Source of the DNA: a virus
DNA: 29,215 nucleotides
IMG/VR virus record: IMGVR_UViG_3300005099_000038
Span: 1-29,215 of that record
Strand: one strand, 5' to 3'
Notes under the pieces: model-generated
Told to the model about the DNA's origin: nothing
The model's input: only the letters and a program-made list of their open reading frames with translations
Database searches by the model: none
Shown: piece after piece, positions 1-6,700 of the stretch
How the letters are laid out: each line of letters begins with the position of its first letter
Position numbering within the stretch: the stretch's first letter is position 1
Position numbers and translations under genes: made by a program

Positions 1-207
1 TCCTTGATAGGAGTTGAGTGTGCTTCCATCTGAAATCGCTTTCACTCCTTTTGCTGAATTATAAATCCCAACCGTAAAGCCAAAAGAAGTCTTATTAAAG
101 AAGTAATTCACAATATCATAAAGAACTCTGTCATATTCGCTTGAATAAATGTGAATTAATGGAAATACACCTCTTATTGTTGCGTCAAATTTATCCAAGA
201 AATTCAT
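1..207 (-). CDS. Probable AAA+ ATPase, N-terminal part (runs off the left edge)
   Basis: The frame is open from an ATG at 207 to base 1 (69 codons, no stop), so the gene continues outside the window. AGGGAGGTG lies just upstream of the ATG. The visible protein begins MNFLDKFDATIRGVFPLIHI and continues with SSEYDRVLYDIVNYFF. This resembles the N-terminal lead-in of Ycf46-like AAA+ ATPases, where a 'yPLIyI.t.EedRv' stretch precedes the Walker A domain. No Walker motif is visible because the domain would lie beyond the edge, so the call is a pattern-based inference. It is the last visible gene of the short leftward cluster. One copy of the dispersed 14-bp motif (31-44) lies inside it, encoding K-A-I-S. 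Confidence 0.4.
   Translation of the reverse strand, partial: MNFLDKFDATIRGVFPLIHIYSSEYDRVLYDIVNYFFNKTSFGFTVGIYNSAKGVKAISDGSTLNSYQG
31..44 (+). repeat. Dispersed 14-bp near-palindrome, copy 1 (exact)
   Basis: TGAAATCGCTTTCA: arms TGAAA and TTTCA around TCGC. It lies inside the partial AAA+ gene, where it is read as K-A-I-S on the minus strand. Confidence 0.8.
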
Positions 208-218
208 GCCACACCTCC

Positions 219-329
219 CTATCCGCAGTATATTTTTTCACATTGTTTATTACACTCATTTTTGAACGGACAATATTCACATTCAGTCAAAATCTCAATT
301 CTTCCGTTGATAACTTTTAAAGTAAGCAT
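219..329 (-). CDS. Small Cys-rich protein, possible metal-binding knuckle
   Basis: This is a 36-residue protein starting at an ATG preceded by AAGGAG six bases upstream, which is the best start. An in-frame ATG at 413 would lengthen it to 64 residues but has no ribosome binding site and lies deep inside the upstream gene. The C-terminal half carries five cysteines in the order C-x2-C-x5-C-x3-C-x4-C (starting CEYCPFKNEC). This looks like a Zn- or Fe-S-binding cluster; a similar CxxC...C spacing is seen in Cas4/RecB-type nuclease clusters, but there is no nuclease domain here. It overlaps the 3' end of the preceding gene by 35 bases, which suggests translational coupling. Function unknown. Confidence 0.6.
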   Translation of the reverse strand: MLTLKVINGRIEILTECEYCPFKNECNKQCEKIYCG

Positions 330-813
330 ATATCTCCTTGAACATCTCATCGGGGGCTTTCCCGAGCAACTCATAGACTTTGATGATTGTTGCAAATAGT
401 TTCTTTTTTTCATAACCTCTCTCCAAATAAGAGTATATTTTTTTCTTATCTTTGTTTTCTATGGCTTTTATTATTTCTGGCACGAGCTCTTTATAAATCG
501 CAAATTCAAGTTTTTTCTTTGGAATAAGAGTTTTTGTGAACTCCCAGATTTTGTCATTGAAGAACAAGTCTGGATGAGGAAAATCTAACTTTGTGATTGG
601 AAAATAAGAGAATTCATTTTTTATTTCTTCATAAAATTTAGTCATCCATTTAATTCTCTCCTCTGCTTCTTTACCAAGTTTCTTTTCCAGTTCTTTCAAT
701 TTCTTCGAATAACTCTTTCTGAATTTTAAAGGATAACCATTGTCAATGAGACATTTTTTATAAAACATCACAACGGTCGGGTTGATTATTTCAGCTGGAT
801 GGAGGATTTTCAT
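295..813 (-). CDS. Hypothetical Lys/Glu-rich protein, first gene of the leftward cluster
   Basis: This 172-residue protein starts MKILHPAEIINP. An ATG at 834 would add seven residues, but it lies upstream of the -10 box (823-828), so 813 is preferred. With a start site predicted about seven bases after the -10, the ATG at 813 would be almost leaderless, and no Shine-Dalgarno sequence is visible. The protein is charged, mostly helical in appearance and cytosolic (no signal or membrane segment). I recognise no family. Its position directly behind a strong sigma70-type promoter, divergent from the nuclease/sigma/terminase cluster, suggests an early or regulatory role, but that is inference only. 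Confidence 0.7.
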   Translation of the reverse strand: MKILHPAEIINPTVVMFYKKCLIDNGYPLKFRKSYSKKLKELEKKLGKEAEERIKWMTKFYEEIKNEFSYFPITKLDFPHPDLFFNDKIWEFTKTLIPKKKLEFAIYKELVPEIIKAIENKDKKKIYSYLERGYEKKKLFATIIKVYELLGKAPDEMFKEIYAYFKSYQRKN

Positions 814-822
814 CTTAATAAT

Positions 823-850
823 ATTATACCACAAAAAAAGGTTTTGTCAA
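823..850 (-). promoter_or_regulatory. Leftward sigma70-type promoter P1
   Basis: On the minus strand a perfect TTGACA (850-845) is followed after 16 bases by a perfect TATAAT (828-823). A TG at 831-830 gives an extended -10. The predicted start is about 815-817, only two to four bases before the ATG at 813, which implies a near-leaderless transcript. Confidence 0.75.
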
Positions 851-884
851 CCCCCGCCGAAAAAATTTTTGAAAATTTTTAAAT

Positions 885-913
885 AAAATAATTTAAATAA
901 AAAGTTTTGTCAA
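885..913 (-). promoter_or_regulatory. Possible second leftward promoter P2
   Basis: A second minus-strand TTGACA (913-908) is followed after 17 bases by TATTTT (890-885), a 4/6 match to TATAAT. It would give a leader of roughly 65 bases before 813. It is weaker than P1 and may only be a binding half-site. Confidence 0.35.
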
Positions 914-927
914 CAAATTTGACAAAA
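905..927. promoter_or_regulatory. Inverted repeat, operator-like, overlapping two -35 boxes
   Basis: TTTTGTCAA (905-913) and TTGACAAAA (919-927) are perfect inverted arms around CAAAT. The same half-site recurs alone at 842-850. The repeat covers the -35 of the rightward promoter and of the second leftward promoter, so a dimer bound here could block both. Confidence 0.5.
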
Positions 928-946
928 AGAGATTTTGCATTAAATT
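919..946 (+). promoter_or_regulatory. Rightward sigma70-type promoter
   Basis: TTGACA (919-924) is followed after 16 bases by TAAATT (941-946). The predicted start falls at about 952-954, on the ATG at 953, so this transcript also looks leaderless. No good Shine-Dalgarno sequence is seen before 953. Confidence 0.6.
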
Positions 947-952
947 AAAGAT

Positions 953-1285
953 ATGAACCTGAATAGGCAAAGAGGAAAAAGAGCACAGAAAAAGATTGCC
1001 GAAAAGCTTAATGGTCTCGATATAGGTATTCTTGGGAAAGTAGACGTCCTTACAGAACATTTCATTGTAGAAGTCAAAGATAAAGCAAAGTTCGTAGGAG
1101 AAAAGTGGCTTGAGCAGGTAGAAAAGCATAAAGATAGAAAAGAATTCAAAGGAAGAAAATGTTTAGTGATAGTTCATAAAAGGGGGAGAAGATATGAGAA
1201 TAGTATTGTAATGATGAGGCTCAAGGATTTCTTAGAGCTGTTAAATGGACTTTTATCAAGAACTGGCAAAATATCAGATAAATAA
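953..1285 (+). CDS. PD-(D/E)XK-type nuclease, Holliday junction resolvase-like
   Basis: This 110-residue protein has the core of a PD-(D/E)XK nuclease: Asp31 in GKVDVL, then Glu40-Val41-Lys42 in FIVEVKDK on the next strand, followed by CLVIVHKRG. A helix with basic residues precedes the core. Small proteins of this kind in phages are usually annotated as Holliday junction resolvases or packaging-related endonucleases, clearing branches before packaging. The gene is first in a rightward cluster with a sigma-like gene and the terminase small subunit, which fits a packaging or late-phase role. The ATG at 953 lies at the predicted transcription start with no clear ribosome binding site. The 3' end overlaps the next gene by 41 bases. 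Confidence 0.65.
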   Translation: MNLNRQRGKRAQKKIAEKLNGLDIGILGKVDVLTEHFIVEVKDKAKFVGEKWLEQVEKHKDRKEFKGRKCLVIVHKRGRRYENSIVMMRLKDFLELLNGLLSRTGKISDK

Positions 1286-1730
1286 GAGAGAACTGAGAAA
1301 GCTGTATTGGAGATGGAAAATTCTAAAGAAAAAGGAAATAAAAAGCAAGATAATAAATAGTTTCTTACCAATGGCATTGAAAATCGCAACGAAAATCTCA
1401 GAAAAATTTCACAACATAGAGCTGATGGAACTTTTCAATGAAAGCTACCTGATTATAGATAAAGCTCTTGATTACTATAACCCAAGCCGAGCTGAGCTAT
1501 CTACATTCGTGTATCTCATGTTGAAATGGAATTTAAAAAATTTTGTATTCAGACAGCATGCTCCAGTAAAATATTCAGCCAAACAAAAACAAAGAATGAA
1601 GAAGGACGGAGTTTCATTCAATCCTCTTTATCTATCAGAAGTAGAGGACGACTTCTTTGTTTACAAAAAAACTCCAGAAGATATTTTATATGAAAAGGAA
1701 TTGAAATCGCTTTCAAAGGAGGAGAAATGA
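1245..1730 (+). CDS. Sigma-70 region 2-like protein
   Basis: This 161-residue protein has a central segment (about 60-105: LMELFNESYLIIDKALDYYN then PSRAELSTFVYLMLKWNLKN) that matches sigma region 2, the part that binds the polymerase clamp and the -10 element ('DLxQeGxxgLxxAxxxFDxxrgxxFsTyaxxxI'). No region 4 helix-turn-helix follows: the rest is a basic linker and an acidic tail, so -35 recognition is missing. It may be a minimal phage sigma factor for late genes or a co-factor, which is inference. The start overlaps the nuclease gene by 41 bases with only a weak GAG upstream. Its last codons contain a dispersed 14-bp motif copy (1702-1715) directly followed by the ribosome binding site of the terminase gene. 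Confidence 0.6.
   Translation: MDFYQELAKYQINKRELRKLYWRWKILKKKEIKSKIINSFLPMALKIATKISEKFHNIELMELFNESYLIIDKALDYYNPSRAELSTFVYLMLKWNLKNFVFRQHAPVKYSAKQKQRMKKDGVSFNPLYLSEVEDDFFVYKKTPEDILYEKELKSLSKEEK
1702..1715 (+). repeat. Dispersed 14-bp near-palindrome, copy 2 (exact)
   Basis: An exact copy in the last codons of the sigma-like gene (K-S-L-S phase). It directly abuts AAGGAGGAG, the ribosome binding site of the terminase small subunit, 11 bases before its ATG. Confidence 0.85.
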
Positions 1731-2173
1731 ATTTCTTAGGCTACAATTTAGAAGAATTAGTAGAAAAAGAGAAATACATCAAAAAGCTGTCTCCAAAGAG
1801 AAGGAAATTTGTAGAAGTATTCTGCACTACTCTGGACATAAGTAAGACAGCAAAAATGCTTGGAATAAAAGTCAGAACTGCTTACAAGTATCTACAAAGA
1901 GAGGATGTCCAGAGAGCTATACAATATACCCAAGACTTGATTTCTTTCAGGAATGCAATAACACAAGATTATTTTGTAGAGAAGCTAAAGGAGATAATCG
2001 AAGATAAAAAAGTGCGTCCTTCCGAAAGAATTGGAGCTCTACAACTACTTGCAAAGATAACAGGACATATCAAAGAAAAGCCAATTGAAACTCAACAGCT
2101 TGTTATCCTGAAGCAAGAGGGATTAAGAAAAGAGGAAGATGTTCCCACAATTAAAATAAAGACGGAATCTTAG
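1727..2173 (+). CDS. terS: Terminase small subunit
   Basis: This 148-residue protein has an N-terminal helix-turn-helix (about 24-62, SPKRRKFVEVFC then ISKTAKMLGIKVRTAYKYL). A middle helical region follows (YFVEKLKEIIED...RIGALQLLAKITG), the usual layout of small terminases that recognise the packaging site and stimulate the large subunit. It starts with an ATGA overlap with the sigma-like gene and a strong AAGGAGGAG. It is the last gene of the rightward cluster and its end overlaps the convergent virion-protein gene by 23 bases tail to tail. The large terminase subunit does not follow, which is unusual; it is presumably outside the window, perhaps upstream of the portal. Confidence 0.75.
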   Translation: MNFLGYNLEELVEKEKYIKKLSPKRRKFVEVFCTTLDISKTAKMLGIKVRTAYKYLQREDVQRAIQYTQDLISFRNAITQDYFVEKLKEIIEDKKVRPSERIGALQLLAKITGHIKEKPIETQQLVILKQEGLRKEEDVPTIKIKTES

Positions 2174-3749
2174 TTAGCTCTCTATATCTTTCAATGACAG
2201 GCTGAGTTGCTCTTCTTATTCCTCTTGCTCTAATTGGAGGAATGAGACCGTGATATTCAAGAACTTTCTCATTAAATTCTTCTATGTCCTCTAACACTTC
2301 TCTTAAATCCTCGTAATTATCAGCACGACGATACTTTTCATAAAGTTTCTTTCTCCATTCATTGAAGGCTCTTTCTATCCTCATACCAAAATATCTATCA
2401 TCCTGAATCTTGGCAAGACTTACTGGTCTAAATCCAAGAGACCTTAATACGATTTCAAGTCCAGTCAACTTATAAGGTTCTCCTGTCTCCGCTTCAATGA
2501 TTGGTTTACCGTATCTCGTCCTTAATCCTTCTGTAGCCAGTAATCCAGATTGGAAGAACATAGATAATCCCATAGGAAGTAAGTAAGATAAACCAGCTAC
2601 TATTTCTTCATCTGCCACACCCCTTGGCCCTGTTAATAAGTCTCTCAATCCTTCTAATAACTCTCTTCCTCCTATTAAGCCACGCTGATATACTCCTTTA
2701 TAAACTCCTAAGAATATATCTGCTAATGCGTCAAATGATGTGCCTTTAGGAATTGGAGCTTCAACTTTTAAAGAAGAAGATAAATCAGCAAGTCCTACGG
2801 CACAAGGAACTCCCCTTGTAACAAGGTCAGCAACAGATTCTCCTCCCAACTTACTGAGAGTATTATAAACCATCAATCTCAGTGGTTTACCAGACAATCT
2901 CTCAAAGACATCTGCTATATCGTCAAAGAAAGGCATTGCCTTCAATCCGCCAAGAATTCCAAACATAAGGAAGGATAAAGCTAACTTTTCAAATTCTCTC
3001 TTTCCTACCCAGTCAACATACAAGCCAAATAGATTAGCAATAAATCCTTTCAGAGTAATAGGTAAGGACATTATAGCTCCAAATGGAGTTCCTGGATTAG
3101 CCCAGTAAGGACGATTAGCTCTGGAATAATCCATAAAAGTTCTTTCTACTATATGTCTTGCTACTTCGCTCACAACATTTACATTTACATCTCTTGGAAG
3201 TAAGTGTTTAGAAATCGCTATAGTGGCTATCAATCTACCTAAAGATTCAGCATACTTGAACATAAACATAGATGAGCCAAAGACATAATGCATAGTTTTA
3301 CCAAACAGATTCATTCCTTCTTCTCTTAACATTTGATAGAAAGAACTTTCTATCTTTCCATGATTTATCAAATCTTGAATTACTCTTAAGGTATCTACAT
3401 CAATATCGGAAGCTCCATCATGAATTGCTTTTTCTATATCCACCTCTGATAAATCTCTTTTAATCCATCCTTTTTCCAGATACATCTTCAAAGTTCCATG
3501 AGCATCACGGAAAGTTTCTTTAACAGCTCTTGGGAGTGCCTTGAAATACTTTGTAGGTCTGATTCTATATTCCATTCTCCCAGCGATTTCAAGCTTAGGT
3601 AGAAATCTTGTTAACTGATTTATCAATTCTGCTGGACTGCGAGCAGTAGAGGACATAGCAACAACTTGACAAAATTCAGGAAGGAATGTAGTAACAAGGT
3701 TTGTATAGTTAAGGAAAGCAGAAGATACACGGTAGCCAAGATAATACAT
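2151..3749 (-). CDS. C-terminal part of the giant internal virion protein (separate frame)
   Basis: This 532-residue frame is probably not an independent gene. The ATG at 3749 has no good ribosome binding site. The preceding frame ends in an unnatural Cys/Trp-rich tail, whereas this frame begins YYLGYRVSSAFLNYTNL, which reads as the natural continuation. It contains several hydrophobic helices (around residues 225-280) and ends in a charged helical region after LEIVLRSLGFRP, a C-terminal feature I associate with large podoviral internal proteins. The likely role is an ejection-apparatus protein released into the host with the DNA. If expressed alone it would be a separate virion protein. See the finding on the frameshift. 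Confidence 0.6.
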   Translation of the reverse strand: MYYLGYRVSSAFLNYTNLVTTFLPEFCQVVAMSSTARSPAELINQLTRFLPKLEIAGRMEYRIRPTKYFKALPRAVKETFRDAHGTLKMYLEKGWIKRDLSEVDIEKAIHDGASDIDVDTLRVIQDLINHGKIESSFYQMLREEGMNLFGKTMHYVFGSSMFMFKYAESLGRLIATIAISKHLLPRDVNVNVVSEVARHIVERTFMDYSRANRPYWANPGTPFGAIMSLPITLKGFIANLFGLYVDWVGKREFEKLALSFLMFGILGGLKAMPFFDDIADVFERLSGKPLRLMVYNTLSKLGGESVADLVTRGVPCAVGLADLSSSLKVEAPIPKGTSFDALADIFLGVYKGVYQRGLIGGRELLEGLRDLLTGPRGVADEEIVAGLSYLLPMGLSMFFQSGLLATEGLRTRYGKPIIEAETGEPYKLTGLEIVLRSLGFRPVSLAKIQDDRYFGMRIERAFNEWRKKLYEKYRRADNYEDLREVLEDIEEFNEKVLEYHGLIPPIRARGIRRATQPVIERYRELTKIPSLF

Positions 3750-6700
3750 AGCAGGCAGTTAAAGCTCTTACTTTATAAACAAATGAGGCAAGAGGAACGT
3801 GGGGAGCAGTAGTAGCTTCAACATACTTATCTATAAGAGATTTAAGTTCTGGGTCTTCAATGAATAAATCTTTAAGCTGTGGACTTTCGTAGGCTTCTAA
3901 TACTCTATTCAAGAAAAATTTATTTACAAGGCTTCCAGTCATTCTGATATGATATTCTTTTGTAACATCAATGACATCTTTTCTATATCCTTCAATAACT
4001 CTTTGAGAGAACTCTGCTGGTAACAATCTCCTATGGAGTCTCCTCGCAAGAGCATAAGCAACATCTGCATACATAGAATAAAGAGCTTGTGGGAAGACAT
4101 CTCTTAATAACTTCTGTGCCTCTGGGTCATCAGTTCTCAAAGCAAGACTTCTGATGAAATCAAATGCTTCATAAGGAGACATTTTATCGATAGTCCTCTC
4201 AGCTTTCGGAGGCTTCTTGCCAACCATAATGATATAATCTGGAGTTTTACCTTTCTGTATAGTTTCTCCAATAATAAAATCAGACAGAGATTTTTCACTT
4301 CTATGCCAGTCTTCAGTTCTAAATTCCATCACTTCCTTCTCTTTCTCAAGTCCTTCCTTAACAGCTTTATAAATCTTATAAATCTTTAAAAGCTCATTCT
4401 TCTGTGCAAAATCGCTCTTTCTCCTATCAGTATCCCAATAACCAATCTCTACATATTTCTGTCTTCCTCTCTTGTCCGTATATTTCACAAATAGTCTGAC
4501 CTCATAATCTCCATTCTGCCTTACGAGAGGAGTATAAAAACTTTCATCAAGTCCTTTAAGAGTGTAGGTAGCTTTAACAAGATTGTTGGTCATGAAGGCT
4601 TCAATCGTCCTAAAAACTTCCTGATGCTCTTTACTCAAGTCAGATAAATCCCCTTCCTTCTTATATTTCTCTGGGTCTCCTCCAAACATTTTCAAAATTT
4701 CATCACGGTATTGATACCAAAGCTTCTCTGGCTCGTGTCTCATATCATTAATAGCAACTCTTCTAAGTCCTCTCCTACCAGCAGTTTTAGTTCTCGTTAT
4801 TTCCAATTCTATCATCTCTTTTATTTCATAATCATAAAGCCTAAACAATTTGTCGTGAGCTTCAGTTCTTATGTGAGTTAACATAGTAAGAAGCCTGTCC
4901 TTGACATCTCCAGAGATGTAATTCATCTTCTCGAATGTATTCAGAAGTCCTCTCAACTTAATCCATCCAATATCAAATATAGCAGAAAAAGTCATAATGG
5001 CTTCTATGTCATAATAATTCTTTGCCTTATCAACAATATCTTTCAATGTAGAAATGTCGCTTGCAGATAAATCAGGATACATTTCTCTGACTTCTTTTTC
5101 AAACTCAAGAGGATACCTTCCTTCCGCATTGTAATACCAGATGAGCTTCTGAGCTATATCATGAAGCTCAGGATTCTCTTTTTTGAGATTCTCAAAAGAA
5201 TTAAGAAATTCCTGTAAAGGTCTCATGGTCGTCTCATTCACTCTGCCAACACTTTCAGAATAATAGTTATGGAAGACAGTTAGAATATCATGATATTTTG
5301 GATAAATGGCTACATTATAGAACTTACGGAAGATTGGATTTTTCTCCTTACCAAAATACTTTCTACGGAATTCTCTTTCCTCTTTGGAGACAGCTTCTAC
5401 CTTACCTCCAAATGTTCTTTGTAGCCATTCTCTCAATCTGTAAGGAGCATTCTCTCTGAAGAATTCTACAAATCTATCCTGTGCTTCACTGAGTTTGGTT
5501 CTGAAAGCGATTTCAAATTCCTCATTATTAAAATCGTCTCTTATTCTTTTAGCTATATCCCAGACGTCAGTGAAATAAGCAAGAGGAATTTCCTCTGGAG
5601 ATTTATATTCTCTGGCAAGTCTTCCAGCATAAATTTTATCAAATATATCATAAGCACTAACAAAGCCCAATCCTTTAAGAGCATTCCTTATCCTGTCAAT
5701 AATAGAAATCATTTTGTCAAAAATTCTCTTGAGAAAAGAAGGAGGCTGATATTTATGAAAGATATAATTTCCAAATGCCTCAGCTATTTCTTCTGTATTC
5801 TTGAATTTTGAATAAAGAAGTCTTCTGTCTGTCTCAGGAAGGAGAGGCTCAATCAAGTGATATAATTCGTGTCCAAATGTGATAAGACCATTGGATTTTT
5901 CCCCGAAGACAATTCCTATATATCTTCTATCTCCAAGCCTCAGAGCAAATCCAGAGAAAGGAACTCCAAGAGCTTTCCTCATATAAGCTACAACTGGACT
6001 ATATTCATTTCCTACAATAATACCAACCTCTTCTCCGAGAGCTTTGGCAACGACACTTTTCATAAATTGGAACATCTTTACTGGTTCGCTGAGAATAAGT
6101 GGGTCTTTCTTAGCCATCTCAATAGTTCTATAGTAAGCATCTTCACTTCTTAAGCCTTCAATCAGCTTGGAATATGCCTCATCAATTTGTCTATTTACAT
6201 CACTTGCCTCAATCATTTCAAGAAGTCTTACCTTTACATATTCAGCAGGATTTCTGAGAAAGTAAGAAACATCTCTATGCTGGGAAAGCTCCTCCTTAGT
6301 CTTAATGATATTTCTATCAAAATTTTCTGCAAAAGTATTTAAAGGCTCATCAGATAAGTCAAGAATCTTAGGAAATTTTTCCTTATCGGTAATCTTTACA
6401 ACTGCCTTTATGTAAGTATCCCAGAGCCTCTTAATTGGAGATTTTCCTCTCAAAGTTGGAAGTCCAATTGCCTCAGGCTCTAAAATCTCCAGGTCTTCTT
6501 TACCCTCCAAGAAATTCCTGAAATTCTCTGCGTCCACAATAACAAATTTTCTTTTCTCAGGAACAACCAAGTCAAGCCTATCAGTAAAAAATCGTCTAAT
6601 AGGAATGTCCTCTTTAAGAGTATCAGACAAGAAATCTTTGAGTTTCAGAAGTCTTGCCTCTCCAGTTTCTCCAAAGCTCAATATAACATAACCGTTAGGT

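Larger units (their letters stand above)
814..952. promoter_or_regulatory. Divergent control region between leftward and rightward gene clusters
   Basis: This 139-base AT-rich intergenic region separates genes starting at 813 (minus) and 953 (plus). It contains the 9-mer TTTTGTCAA or its complement TTGACAAAA three times: 842-850, 905-913 and 919-927. The last two form a perfect inverted repeat with a 5-base spacer. Each copy can serve as a -35 box, two reading left and one reading right. The arrangement is typical of a phage regulatory switch region where one protein could control both directions. No regulator gene is recognised nearby. Confidence 0.6.

Noticed and set aside
219-413. Longer 64-residue form of the Cys-rich gene
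   Set aside because: The extra N-terminus has no ribosome binding site and overlaps the previous gene in another frame. AAGGAG sits before the ATG at 329.
834-834. Start codon at 834 for the first leftward gene
   Set aside because: It lies upstream of the -10 box of a very good promoter, so the mRNA would not contain it. The ATG at 813 is kept.
893-1149. Minus-strand ORFs opposite the nuclease gene
   Set aside because: They are Phe/Leu/Ser-rich shadow frames of a well-supported plus-strand gene with promoter and nuclease motif.
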